Below are positions 1-7,334 of a DNA stretch of 64,000 nucleotides, one piece after another. The stretch's first letter is position 1; each line of letters starts with the position of its first letter. Source of the stretch: Enterococcus moraviensis ATCC BAA-383 (GTDB lineage Bacteria > Bacillota > Bacilli > Lactobacillales > Enterococcaceae); the NCBI RefSeq assembly GCF_000407445.1, contig NZ_ASWB01000002.1, positions 372,001-436,000 of the forward strand, written 5' to 3'. The position numbers and the translations under genes were made by a program. The notes under the pieces are model-generated. The model was not told the origin of the DNA and made no database searches. It saw only the letters and a program-made list of their open reading frames with translations.

Positions 1-309
1 CGCTTGATTTATACTAAGACCAGTCGTTTATATGCTGAAACGCTTGAACCAAATAGTAGTATGATGATTAATTTGGATGGTGAGTATGGTGGAGACGCAC
101 CAATGGAATTCACGAACTTACATCAACATATCGAAATGTTTGCCAATGCGGATGCAATTCCATCAAATGCGATTATGGGCTCAGTTCTAGAAGATTATGA
201 TGACGATTCGGAGAACGAAGACGAATATCTTGAAACGAGTAAAGAATTTGTAAAAGAAGTCGAACGTTTAACGGAAGAAGACATTGATAATAACGGAAAA
301 ATTGGTTAA
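1..309 (+). CDS. dagK: Diacylglycerol/lipid kinase DagK, C-terminal part
   Basis: The window opens inside this gene, with frame 1 open from base 1 to a TAA at 307-309. The visible 102 residues resemble the C-terminal beta domain of YegS/BmrU/DagB-type lipid kinases, ending in a segment around LNLDGEYGGDAP-like residues (here MINLDGEYGGDAPMEF) where these enzymes close the lipid-binding domain, followed by an acidic tail. Family members phosphorylate diacylglycerol and recycle it into phospholipid synthesis at the membrane. The catalytic N-terminal domain lies outside the window, so the call rests on the tail and on its position before rlmCD, an order I know from enterococci. A strong terminator follows. 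Confidence 0.72.
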   Translation, partial: RLIYTKTSRLYAETLEPNSSMMINLDGEYGGDAPMEFTNLHQHIEMFANADAIPSNAIMGSVLEDYDDDSENEDEYLETSKEFVKEVERLTEEDIDNNGKIG

Positions 310-351
310 TCTGTCACACTTAAAAAAGTAGCTAGCTTTGAGAAATAAGAA

Positions 352-392
352 GAAAGGCACAAAAACGTTGAAAGAAGTTTTTGTGCCTTTTA
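352..392 (+). terminator. Rho-independent terminator after dagK
   Basis: A 14-bp inverted repeat (AAAGGCACAAAAAC at 353-366, GTTTTTGTGCCTTT at 377-390) is followed by a short T run. It closes the dagK transcription unit before the next promoter region. Confidence 0.85.
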
Positions 393-516
393 GCTTATCT
401 TGAAGCAGCTGCTTTTTAATGCCGTCAAAACAAATTTAGAGAACAAAACAAAACGAATCATTGGTTTTGTCGTGCACTCTTTTTTTGGTTAAGCTATTCC
501 GTAACAATATGAAAAA

Positions 517-562
517 ACACTATATATGGATTGGTTAAAATTAGAAACACAATATATTGTAT
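517..562 (+). promoter_or_regulatory. Pair of NrdR boxes upstream of the deoxynucleoside uptake/salvage genes
   Basis: Two 16-bp near-palindromes fit the NrdR consensus acaCwAtATaTwGwgt: ACACTATATATGGATT at 517-532 and ACACAATATATTGTAT at 547-562. Their starts are 30 bp apart, about three helical turns, close to the 31-32 bp spacing usual for NrdR box pairs. A -10-like TATAAA (560-565) overlaps the second box, so binding would block transcription. NrdR is the ATP/dATP-sensing repressor of ribonucleotide reductase genes. Its use here is an inference from the match and from the downstream genes. Confidence 0.7.
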
Positions 563-690
563 AAAAAATGTCTCATAATTGATAATTGAGAAGAATTCTC
601 ATTGACTTGTGATCAAAACAGAGGTAAATTAAATAAGTCGTCATTTCTGCAGAAAATGATAAATAAGTGTAAGTGAAAGGTTTGTTTGAG

Positions 691-1380
691 ATGCGGTCAA
701 ATTTTATTATAAACGATTTTAAAGGGTGGGAGAGAAAGAATTATCTTTTTTTATTCTTGATGATCATCGTACAAATAGTGGCGTTTTTCTTTAATCCATC
801 AAGTTGTATTACTTTAATTGGTGGTTTATCTGGTATTATCTGTGTGAATTTAATTGCACAGGGGAAAGCCAGTAATTATATATTTGGATTTATAAGTGCG
901 CTTATTATAGGGTATTTTGGGTTGAAAACGAGAGTATACGCTGAAGTTTTGCTTCAAACATTTTATATTGTGATGGACATTACAGGGTTGTATACTTGGT
1001 TAAAGGTTAGTGAAGATGGATCGGGTAGCGTAACGGATGTCAAGATATTGGCAGGAATTCAATGGCTTTACGCTGGATTAGTTTGGTTAGGAATTGGTGT
1101 TGTTGCCTATTATCTTTTGGGATTTGTTAATGATGCACAGCAAATGCTCGATGCAGTGACCTTTAGTGTGTCTGCAACAGGAATGTTATTGATGATCAAA
1201 AGATACCAATCGCAATTTGTTTTTTGGCTTTTAGGTAACTGTTTCTCACTAGTTTTATGGTTTAGGGCTGGAACCCACGCTGGTGGAGATTATGCATTGT
1301 TTGTTATGTATTGTATGTATACATTTAACTCGATTTATGGCATGATACATTGGTTGAAAATTAAAAAAAATAATAATTAA
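691..1380 (+). CDS. Pnu-family transporter (PnuC-like; possibly deoxynucleoside-specific)
   Basis: A 229-residue integral membrane protein with about seven hydrophobic helices. It shows Pnu-family features such as the aromatic segment with DITGLYTWLK-type residues and a C-terminal YTFNSIYGMIHWLK helix. Pnu proteins are facilitators that let in vitamins or nucleosides that a cytosolic kinase then traps. The next gene, 15 bp downstream, encodes a deoxynucleoside kinase, so a deoxynucleoside substrate (the proposed PnuN subtype) fits better than nicotinamide riboside. A GTG at 673 lies in frame, but ATG 691 has AAAGG at 676-680 and is preferred. The NrdR box pair upstream supports a link to dNTP supply. 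Confidence 0.82.
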   Translation: MRSNFIINDFKGWERKNYLFLFLMIIVQIVAFFFNPSSCITLIGGLSGIICVNLIAQGKASNYIFGFISALIIGYFGLKTRVYAEVLLQTFYIVMDITGLYTWLKVSEDGSGSVTDVKILAGIQWLYAGLVWLGIGVVAYYLLGFVNDAQQMLDAVTFSVSATGMLLMIKRYQSQFVFWLLGNCFSLVLWFRAGTHAGGDYALFVMYCMYTFNSIYGMIHWLKIKKNNN

Positions 1381-1395
1381 TAGGTAGGGAGTTCG

Positions 1396-2037
1396 ATGGC
1401 AGTGATCGTTTTAGCAGGTACAATTGGTGCAGGGAAATCAAGTTTAACAGAAATTATTTCAGAACATTTAGGGTCAGATGCGTTTTACGAATCCGTTGAG
1501 GATAATGAAGTATTGCCTTTATTTTATGCAGATCCTAAAAAATATGCCTTTCTTTTACAAATTTATTTTTTGAATAAACGATTTGATAGTATCAAACAGG
1601 CACTCTCCCATGAAAATAATGTATTAGATCGTTCTATATATGAAGATTCTTTATTATTTCATTTAAATGCTGATCTGGGTAGAGCTAACGCGACTGAAGT
1701 AAAAGTATATGATTCTTTATTAGAGAACATGTTACAAGAATTACCCTATGCAGCGCATAAAAAACGTCCGGATTTATTAGTTCACATTAAAATATCGTTT
1801 CCAAAGATGCTGGAACGAATTCAAAGACGTGGACGCGCTTATGAACAGATAGAGCAAGACCCATCATTATATGACTACTACAAAGAATTAAATAATCGTT
1901 ATGAAAAATGGTTTGAAGAATACAATGAGAGTCCGAAAATTCAAATAGATGGAGACGAATACGATTTTGTAGAGAGTGAAGAAGCAAAAAAACAAGTGAT
2001 TCAACTTATCGAGAATAAGTTAGCTGAAATCGATTAA
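1396..2037 (+). CDS. Deoxynucleoside kinase (dAK/dGK family)
   Basis: A 213-residue kinase with an N-terminal P-loop GTIGAGKSS, a DRSIYEDSLLF segment that is the DRS motif of deoxynucleoside kinases, and an arginine-rich lid QRRGRAYE near residue 143. These enzymes phosphorylate deoxyadenosine, deoxyguanosine or deoxycytidine to the monophosphate for dNTP salvage. Exact base preference cannot be read from sequence. It is probably co-transcribed with the Pnu-type transporter, so uptake and trapping of deoxynucleosides would be coupled and, through the upstream boxes, repressed when dNTP levels are high. Length is normal for the family. Confidence 0.88.
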   Translation: MAVIVLAGTIGAGKSSLTEIISEHLGSDAFYESVEDNEVLPLFYADPKKYAFLLQIYFLNKRFDSIKQALSHENNVLDRSIYEDSLLFHLNADLGRANATEVKVYDSLLENMLQELPYAAHKKRPDLLVHIKISFPKMLERIQRRGRAYEQIEQDPSLYDYYKELNNRYEKWFEEYNESPKIQIDGDEYDFVESEEAKKQVIQLIENKLAEID

Positions 2038-2170
2038 TGGGTTATCATAATGGAAGAGAGATCTGCTTGATGCTTTTTTTCATTCTTTTAGCCGTATAAA
2101 GAAACTCTCTATTGCTTTTCTAGCATTTTTTCATTAGAATGGGAGAAGCGCATTAAAGAAGGAGCGACTT

Positions 2171-3541
2171 ATGAATAATTTTCCAGTAAACAAAAATGAA
2201 ACAATCGAAGTTGATATTATTGATCTGACACATGAAGGAATGGGTGTTGCCAAAGTTGATGGTTACCCGCTTTTTATAGAAAATGCTTTGCCAGGTGAAA
2301 AAATCGAAATCAAAGTTTTGAAAGTCGGCAAAAGTTTCGGCTACGGAAAAGTAGTGACGATTTTAAAATCAAGCGAAGACCGTGTACCAGTTAAAGATGC
2401 GAATTTTACAAAAGTAGGTATCAGCCCATTACAGCATTTAGCGTATGGTGCTCAATTAACATTTAAAACTGACCAAGTAAAAAATGTAATGCAACGTGTT
2501 GCAAAATTACCGGATGTTCCTGTTTTAGATACGTTAGGTATGAACAATCCTTGGGGCTACCGCAATAAAGCGCAAATTCCAGTTAGAAAAATTGAAGATA
2601 AATTACAAACAGGTTTTTTCAGAAAAAATAGTCATGATCTTATTCCGTTAGAACATTTCTATATTCAAGATCCTAAGATTGATGAAGCAGTCATCAAAAT
2701 TCGTGATATTATGAGACGTTACAGTATCAAACCTTATAATGAATCTGATAATACTGGTAATTTACGCCATATCGTAGTTCGCCGTGGCTATAACACGGGT
2801 GAAATGATGATTGTTTTAATTACTAGAACAGCGAAATTATTCCCAACAAGCAAGATTATTCCAGATATTTTAGAAGCATTACCAGAAGTTGTGAGTATAG
2901 TTCAAAATGTGAATTCTAAAAAAACAAACGTGATTTTCGGTGACGAAACGATTCTGTTACACGGTGAAGATAAAATGATCGACACGATTTTTGATTTGAA
3001 ATTTGAAATTTCGTCTCGTTCATTCTACCAAGTAAATCCTCAACAAACAGAAGTAATGTACAATAAAGTGAAAGAATACGCTGCCTTGACGGGTGAAGAA
3101 ATCGTTGTGGATGCGTATTGTGGAATCGGTACGATCGGATTAACATTAGCCAAAGATGCCAAACATGTTTATGGTGTGGAAGTTATTGAGGAAGCAGCAA
3201 AAAATGCTGAAAGTAATGCAAAATTAAATAATATCACCAATGCAACATTTACAGCTGGATTAGTAGAAGAAGCATTACCAAGAATGATCGAAAATGATAT
3301 CAAGCCAGATGTTGTGATCGTTGATCCACCACGTAAAGGGTTAGAAACAAGTTTAGTTGAGACTTTGATTGAAACAAAACCAAAACGCATTGTTTATGTT
3401 AGCTGTAATCCAGCAACATTGGCACGTGATTTGGCCTTACTTGTTGAAGGCGGCTTTGAAGTAAAAGAAGTCCAACCAGTGGATAACTTCCCGCAAACGA
3501 CTCATATAGAGTCAGTGACTTTGTTAACAAGAAAGGTGTAA
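2171..3541 (+). CDS. rlmCD: 23S rRNA (uracil-5-)-methyltransferase, RlmCD/RumA family
   Basis: A 456-residue protein with an N-terminal TRAM domain (about residues 8-65), a central linker domain and a C-terminal SAM-dependent methyltransferase domain. Visible motifs are VDAYCGIGTIGL (SAM binding), VDPPRKGLE and VSCNPATLARDL, whose cysteine is the catalytic nucleophile. Family members make m5U in 23S rRNA; in Bacillus one enzyme serves two positions. Only two cysteines are present, both in the catalytic domain, so the [4Fe-4S]-ligating cysteines of E. coli RumA are missing. The start ATG 2171 has AAGGAG upstream. Confidence 0.92.
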   Translation: MNNFPVNKNETIEVDIIDLTHEGMGVAKVDGYPLFIENALPGEKIEIKVLKVGKSFGYGKVVTILKSSEDRVPVKDANFTKVGISPLQHLAYGAQLTFKTDQVKNVMQRVAKLPDVPVLDTLGMNNPWGYRNKAQIPVRKIEDKLQTGFFRKNSHDLIPLEHFYIQDPKIDEAVIKIRDIMRRYSIKPYNESDNTGNLRHIVVRRGYNTGEMMIVLITRTAKLFPTSKIIPDILEALPEVVSIVQNVNSKKTNVIFGDETILLHGEDKMIDTIFDLKFEISSRSFYQVNPQQTEVMYNKVKEYAALTGEEIVVDAYCGIGTIGLTLAKDAKHVYGVEVIEEAAKNAESNAKLNNITNATFTAGLVEEALPRMIENDIKPDVVIVDPPRKGLETSLVETLIETKPKRIVYVSCNPATLARDLALLVEGGFEVKEVQPVDNFPQTTHIESVTLLTRKV

Positions 3542-3544
3542 AAA

Positions 3545-3673
3545 ATGGACACAAAAAAGAAAATGCTAGAATTGATTAAAAAGAAACAAAGTGGCGGCAG
3601 ATCGAAACAAATGGAAACGCCAAAAAATGATCGTAAAAACATGAGAAAAGGACCTAAAATTTATAATAAATAA
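3545..3673 (+). CDS. Small basic protein following rlmCD, function unknown
   Basis: A 42-codon frame, MDTKKKMLELIKKKQSGG at its start and ending in KIYNK, begins 3 bp after the rlmCD stop and ends just before a terminator. It is very lysine-rich (14 of 42 residues) with no hydrophobic segment. The AAGAAAGGTG just upstream of ATG 3545 can serve as ribosome site within the rlmCD tail. Its tight coupling to rlmCD and the terminator right after it support a real gene. I do not recognise a family; an RNA- or ribosome-associated role would be a guess. Confidence 0.6.
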   Translation: MDTKKKMLELIKKKQSGGRSKQMETPKNDRKNMRKGPKIYNK

Positions 3674-3700
3674 ATTGATCCTTTCTGATTTGATGTATCT

Positions 3701-3750
3701 AAAAGAGCAAAAGAAAACGAATTTCCGTTTTCTGTTGCTCTTTTTATTTT
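3701..3750 (+). terminator. Rho-independent terminator after the rlmCD unit
   Basis: The arms AAGAGCAAAAGAAAACG and CGTTTTCTGTTGCTCTT pair with one mismatch around a 6-nt loop and are followed by TTTTTATTTT. Confidence 0.88.
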
Positions 3751-4008
3751 GTTATGAATAGAAAAGCGCATCAATTCTTTCTAGAACGTGCTTCATATGA
3801 TTAATTGTTATTTCATATTAAAAACCTTGCGAAAACATTTTAAAAGTATTTCCTGCTTTTATTTTATATGGTAATATTGTAGTGTGAAATATTATATAAA
3901 TAGTAAAAAATACAAAAAATGGAAGTGGGAAGAATTCGCTTTAGAGTAATCTAAGCGATATTCCTCTATTTTAGTGGGTAGTGAGATATAACTGGGAGGG
4001 TATTTAGT

Positions 4009-4233
4009 GTGGTAAAGAGTCAAATAGTAGAAATACACATAAGTAATCATAGAGAAGCAAAGGAAATGTCTCAAGCTGATCTTGCAAATAGAGTTGGTGT
4101 TGTTAAGCAAACGATTATTAATCTAGAAAAAAATAAACATAATCCTTCATTGATGTTGATGTATGCTATTTCAAAAGAACTAGAAACTACGATAGAGGAG
4201 CTAGTAACGTTTGAACGCATAAAAAATGAGTGA
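4009..4233 (+). CDS. Small XRE-family HTH transcriptional regulator
   Basis: A 74-residue single-domain protein that starts at GTG with GGGAGGG upstream. It carries a Cro/XRE helix-turn-helix: MSQADLANRVGVVKQTIINL, followed by EKNKHNPSLML and the typical LETTIEEL tail. Such 65-75-residue stand-alone regulators usually act as repressors of their own promoter or of a neighbour. It sits 18 bp upstream of an acetyltransferase gene and may be co-transcribed with it. The 335 bp upstream of it contain only AT-rich promoter-like sequence. Confidence 0.85.
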   Translation: MVKSQIVEIHISNHREAKEMSQADLANRVGVVKQTIINLEKNKHNPSLMLMYAISKELETTIEELVTFERIKNE

Positions 4234-4251
4234 TTACGTAGGAGTATCATA

Positions 4252-4830
4252 ATGATAGAAACTAGAAGATTGATTATTAGAGAGATAGAAGAAACGGAAT
4301 CGGACTTGAATGCGATACACAAAATCTTATCAGACGATGAGGTGAATCAATATCTTCCGTGGTATCCTATGAAGAGTATTGAGGACACAAAAAGATTTTA
4401 TAAAAACAATATTGAACGGAACTATAAACGAAATAAAGGATATTATTTCCTGGTTTGCCTCAAAGAAAATACTCTTCCAATTGGATATATAGCAGTGAAT
4501 GGAGCACAAGGACATGACTTTGGCTATGGTTTACAAAAAGAATATTGGGGCAAAGGGATAATGACAGAAGCCGGTAAGGAATTGATTGCCTTTTTAAAAG
4601 AACAAGGATGGACATATATTACGGGGACGCATGATATTCATAATGTAACGAGTGGCAGAGTAATGGAAAAACTTGGATTAAGTTACAATTATTCCTACGA
4701 AGAACAATGGCAACCTAAAGATATAACCGTAACATTTAGACTATATCAATTAAATCTTGATGGAAATAAAAAAAGAGTGTACAAAAAATATTGGGATGAC
4801 TATCCTAGGCACTTTATAGAAGATCTATAA
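4252..4830 (+). CDS. GNAT-family N-acetyltransferase (RimJ/RimL-like)
   Basis: A 192-residue GNAT protein beginning METRRL-like (MIETRRLIIREIEE), with the acetyl-CoA loop visible in YGLQKEYWGKGIMTEAGKEL and the helix NVTSGRVMEKLGL. This layout is that of the RimJ/RimL subfamily, which acetylates protein N-termini or small molecules. The substrate is not predictable. The C-terminal 25 residues (NKKRVYKKYWDDYPRHF) are charged and look normal for homologues annotated as such. Probably in one unit with the HTH gene just upstream. Confidence 0.85.
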   Translation: MIETRRLIIREIEETESDLNAIHKILSDDEVNQYLPWYPMKSIEDTKRFYKNNIERNYKRNKGYYFLVCLKENTLPIGYIAVNGAQGHDFGYGLQKEYWGKGIMTEAGKELIAFLKEQGWTYITGTHDIHNVTSGRVMEKLGLSYNYSYEEQWQPKDITVTFRLYQLNLDGNKKRVYKKYWDDYPRHFIEDL

Positions 4831-5340
4831 ATCAAAGATAGTTTATAACATCAGGCACTTAAAACGCAAAGAAAATAGTTATTCCTACTAAATCAAAGTT
4901 AAATGGAATCAAAAAATAAGTAACGATCACCGCTACAGAGAATCTGGAAATACGTAAAAAACAAACAGCTGCTTATCCTTATGTTCATAAATGGTTGGGT
5001 TGGTAATTTACAAAAAAGGAATAGCATGTGGATAAACAACTGTTTGAAATCAGGCTCTGCATACCTGTTTTTTTGAAAAACATTAGTATCTATCTTCCGC
5101 CAGGTAGATACTAATGAATACTGACGTACTGAGAATTATTCAATGCATGTGCTATTTAGTCCAGTAAATTCAGAAAAATATTTGTTTGCATGTTTATTTT
5201 CTTGACTCATATATAGTATACGCATTGATTTGGAAATCATTTTAGACTAAAGAGACGTACATGGTGAATAAATAATTCTAGTAATGTCAGCTCGTAAATA
5301 CCAAGAGATGAATAGGAAATTCGGTAAGAAAAAAGGAGAT
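4831..5340. other. Gene-free stretch with isolated hairpins
   Basis: No convincing gene is seen. A stop-free tail at about 4925-5005 (ending AYPYVHKWLGW before TAA) could be a decayed gene end, but no start is visible. CAGG-loop-CCTG followed by seven T at 5051-5074 looks like a weak plus-strand terminator. ATTAGTATCTA/TAGATACTAAT (5083-5116) is a perfect 11-bp inverted repeat that reads as a terminator on the minus strand, where it runs into GTTTTT. It occupies the same relative place as the hairpins that precede the two RNA cassettes downstream, so it may be a third, decayed cassette. Confidence 0.4.
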
Positions 5341-5376
5341 CTTGGTAGTTACTATTTATAAAAAGAGCGAAAAAAT

Positions 5377-5600
5377 ACAGTATTGGTCACCAACCAATAC
5401 TGTGCAAGAGTTCAATGAATAACCATTGATTATCCGAATTACACAAATTTTGTAAAAAAACACTAGTATTTCTTACAAAAGTTAGGTAAAATGAATAAGT
5501 CAATGCGCATTGACTGGGCAACTTGTATTGTCAGTTTGTGCTGACGATACAGGGCTCTGTAAGAGGATTTGCGGTCTTCTTTCAGAGTGCCTGTTTATTT
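5377..5600 (+). ncRNA. Structured RNA cassette, copy 1
   Basis: A block of five hairpins without a convincing reading frame. Hairpin A (5377-5403) is a stem that reads as a terminator on the minus strand. Hairpin B is TCAATG/CATTGA (5412-5429). A -10-like TAAAAT (5487-5492) precedes GTCAATGCGCATTGAC (5499-5514), TGTATTGTCAG-TTTGTG-CTGACGATACA (5524-5551), and a terminator-like CTCTG/CAGAG stem with a GATTTGCGGTC apex (5555-5587). GGCA/TGCC (5517-5520, 5588-5591) can close a three-way junction. The stems recur with paired changes in copy 2, so the structure is probably real. The transcript could be one plus RNA or two divergent RNAs. No family is recognised. Confidence 0.6.
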
Positions 5601-5645
5601 TGTTTTTCGCTCTAATTATCCTGTAATAAATTCAAAAACAAAAAA

Positions 5646-5866
5646 ATGGTATTAGCCAACAACTAATACCATGAAGCATTCGATAAATAAGCATCGACTA
5701 AAATTCATTGAATAAGTAAAAAGAACTGGTAATTATTACTTACTTTTAGTACAATGAATAGAGTCAATAATATATTGACGAGGCAACTTGTATTATTAGT
5801 TTGTGCTGATAATACAGGGCTCAGCGGGATGATTTGCGGTCCTCCTGCTGAGCGCCTTTTTTATTT
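5646..5866 (+). ncRNA. Structured RNA cassette, copy 2
   Basis: This is the second copy of the cassette with the same order of hairpins. Hairpin A is ATGGTATTAG/CTAATACCAT (5646-5672), running into T7 on the minus strand. Hairpin B is TCGAT/ATCGA (5679-5698). A -10-like TACAAT (5750-5755) is followed by GTCAATA/TATTGAC (5763-5779), TGTATTATTAG-TTTGTG-CTGATAATACA (5789-5816), and CTCAGC/GCTGAG with the same GATTTGCGGTC apex (5820-5852), then CGCC and six T. Loops TTTGTG and TTTGCGG are unchanged from copy 1 while the stems differ compensatorily. The apical loops contain YUNR-type U-turn sequences typical of antisense RNAs, but no target is visible nearby. Confidence 0.62.
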
Positions 5867-5869
5867 TGT

Positions 5870-6218
5870 TTTGTAATGTTATCTTAACTTAAAGATAGGA
5901 GTTTAGTCAATACGATTTTCTGAAATAGTAAAAAATTGGGGTATATGAGTAAAAAAAATGTTTGGATTATTGGGATAAATATCTATCTCTAGAGTGATTC
6001 TTAACTTTTTGTTCGTATGTTATAGTCGAATAAATAGTACGAAAATAGAAACAAAAAAATCCCATCTTAGAAAAGACAGGATCGATTCTTATTTTATCTT
6101 TGGGGAAGATAATTAAGTAACTCTCTATGTTTAAATAATAATAGATTTCAACAAATTTAGCTACTTCAATAAATTCTCATCGATAAAACTTTTTTGAATA
6201 AAGCACGTTTTATAAAAA
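5870..6218. other. Intergenic stretch without recognised features
   Basis: AT-rich sequence between the RNA cassettes and the DUF1801 gene. I see no open frame of note, no strong terminator and no repeat. Confidence 0.4.
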
Positions 6219-6590
6219 TTATTCTCGCCAAAATTTTGTATAATCGATTTTTTCCTGTACATTGTAATCAATGATGTTTTTCAGTAACGTGAAGTCAATA
6301 GGCTGATCCCAAGTGATTTTGATGATATTATCTGTGTGTGCATAATCGGATTTCTCTATGTCTTTTTTGAATGTCGCAATCGTAACTGTTTCTGGTGCAA
6401 TGGAAAGATGCTTTTTAGAAGGACTATACGAGATAATGAATGTTCCGTGATCAGTAAACATTGGCTGATTCCATTTGATTACGACACTAAATTGCGGATA
6501 AGTTTTCATCGTCCATTCAAATAGTTCTTCTAAACGTTTCCGATGATCAGGTTCACTAATAGTTGAAAAAAATTCCTGTATATCTTTCAT
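6219..6590 (-). CDS. DUF1801 / YdhG-type protein
   Basis: A 123-residue protein of the DUF1801 family (YdhG, sometimes named iron chaperone, frataxin-like fold). Visible family features are the N-terminal helix with LFEWTMKTYP, the VVIKWNQPMF strand, and a HLSIAPE segment in mid-protein. ATG 6590 follows GAGGGTC upstream on the minus strand. The biochemical role of the family is poorly defined; the iron-chaperone label comes from Bacillus work on a homologue and should not be over-read. It is a single-gene unit on the minus strand. Confidence 0.85.
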   Translation of the reverse strand: MKDIQEFFSTISEPDHRKRLEELFEWTMKTYPQFSVVIKWNQPMFTDHGTFIISYSPSKKHLSIAPETVTIATFKKDIEKSDYAHTDNIIKITWDQPIDFTLLKNIIDYNVQEKIDYTKFWRE

Positions 6591-6701
6591 GGTAGACCCT
6601 CTTTTCTTTCTGATTCTTATTTTCTTTATTATAATATAGGAACACCATCGAAGAAACTATTTGCTTTGATGAGGCTAATTTAGTAAATGGAGGATTGGAG
6701 C

Positions 6702-7250
6702 ATGACAAGATATATCGCGTTACTACGTGGGGTTAATGTCGGTGGGAAAAATCGTGTTGTCATGGCAACATTAAAAGCACGCTTTGAACAACACGGGTTT
6801 AAGGATGTCAGTACTTACTTAAATAGTGGCAATGTTATTTTTTCTAGTGAAGGACGAGATGTTTTACAACTGACAGAGGATTGCGAGAAATTGATTGAAG
6901 CAGAGTTTGGTCTTAAAATCATAGTGACGATTGTTTCAGCCAAAGAGCTGCTTGAAGCATTAGAGCAAATGCCAGAATGGTGGAATGTGGACAAAGAATC
7001 AAAACACAATGTCATTTTTGTGATCCCCCCAACAACGACCGAAGAAGTAATCAATTCAGTTGGCGAGGCCAAAATAGAGTACGAGAAAGTTGCACATCAT
7101 GAAAGAGTAATTTTCTGGTCAGCGCCAATCAAAACTTTTTCAAGAAGTCGTTGGTCAAAAATCGTCGGCACTAAGATGTACAGTCGAATTACGATTAGGA
7201 ATGCGAATACTGTCAATAAACTGGCTGAACTTGTGCAAAAAAATAATTAA
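6702..7250 (+). CDS. DUF1697 family protein
   Basis: A 182-residue protein beginning MTRYIALLRGVNVGGKNRV, the signature opening of DUF1697. It continues with TYLNSGNVIFSS and a C-terminal WSKIVGTKMYSRITIRNANT segment, both characteristic. An in-frame ATG at 6687 exists, but GGAGGATTGGAG lies between the two, so 6702 is the likely start. The function of DUF1697 is unknown. The gene stands alone between the minus-strand DUF1801 gene and the SDR promoter. Confidence 0.9.
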   Translation: MTRYIALLRGVNVGGKNRVVMATLKARFEQHGFKDVSTYLNSGNVIFSSEGRDVLQLTEDCEKLIEAEFGLKIIVTIVSAKELLEALEQMPEWWNVDKESKHNVIFVIPPTTTEEVINSVGEAKIEYEKVAHHERVIFWSAPIKTFSRSRWSKIVGTKMYSRITIRNANTVNKLAELVQKNN

Positions 7251-7258
7251 AAAAGAAC

Positions 7259-7289
7259 TTGTCTTGGAGGTACCTCCAAGGTTTATACT
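7259..7289 (+). promoter_or_regulatory. MerR-type promoter/operator of the SDR-merR unit
   Basis: TTGTCT (-35, 7259-7264) and TATACT (-10, 7284-7289) are separated by 19 bp instead of 17. The spacer region holds a perfect 18-bp palindrome, CTTGGAGGTACCTCCAAG (7263-7280). This is the classical architecture of promoters that a MerR-family activator untwists. The MerR gene is the second gene of the unit. Confidence 0.88.
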
Positions 7290-7334
7290 TTCCTTGTTGA
7301 TCGATCAAACAACAAAAAGAGAGGAAGTATAGAG

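Noticed and set aside
5342-5422. TTG-started 26-codon frame with an AAAGGAG site running through hairpin A of RNA copy 1
   Set aside because: The frame is not preserved in copy 2, where the hairpin is kept. The peptide is not hydrophobic as type I toxins are.
5491-5548. Small frame MNKSMRIDWATCIVSLC in RNA copy 1
   Set aside because: No ribosome site, and copy 2 has a different frame over the same hairpins. RNA structure explains the conservation better.
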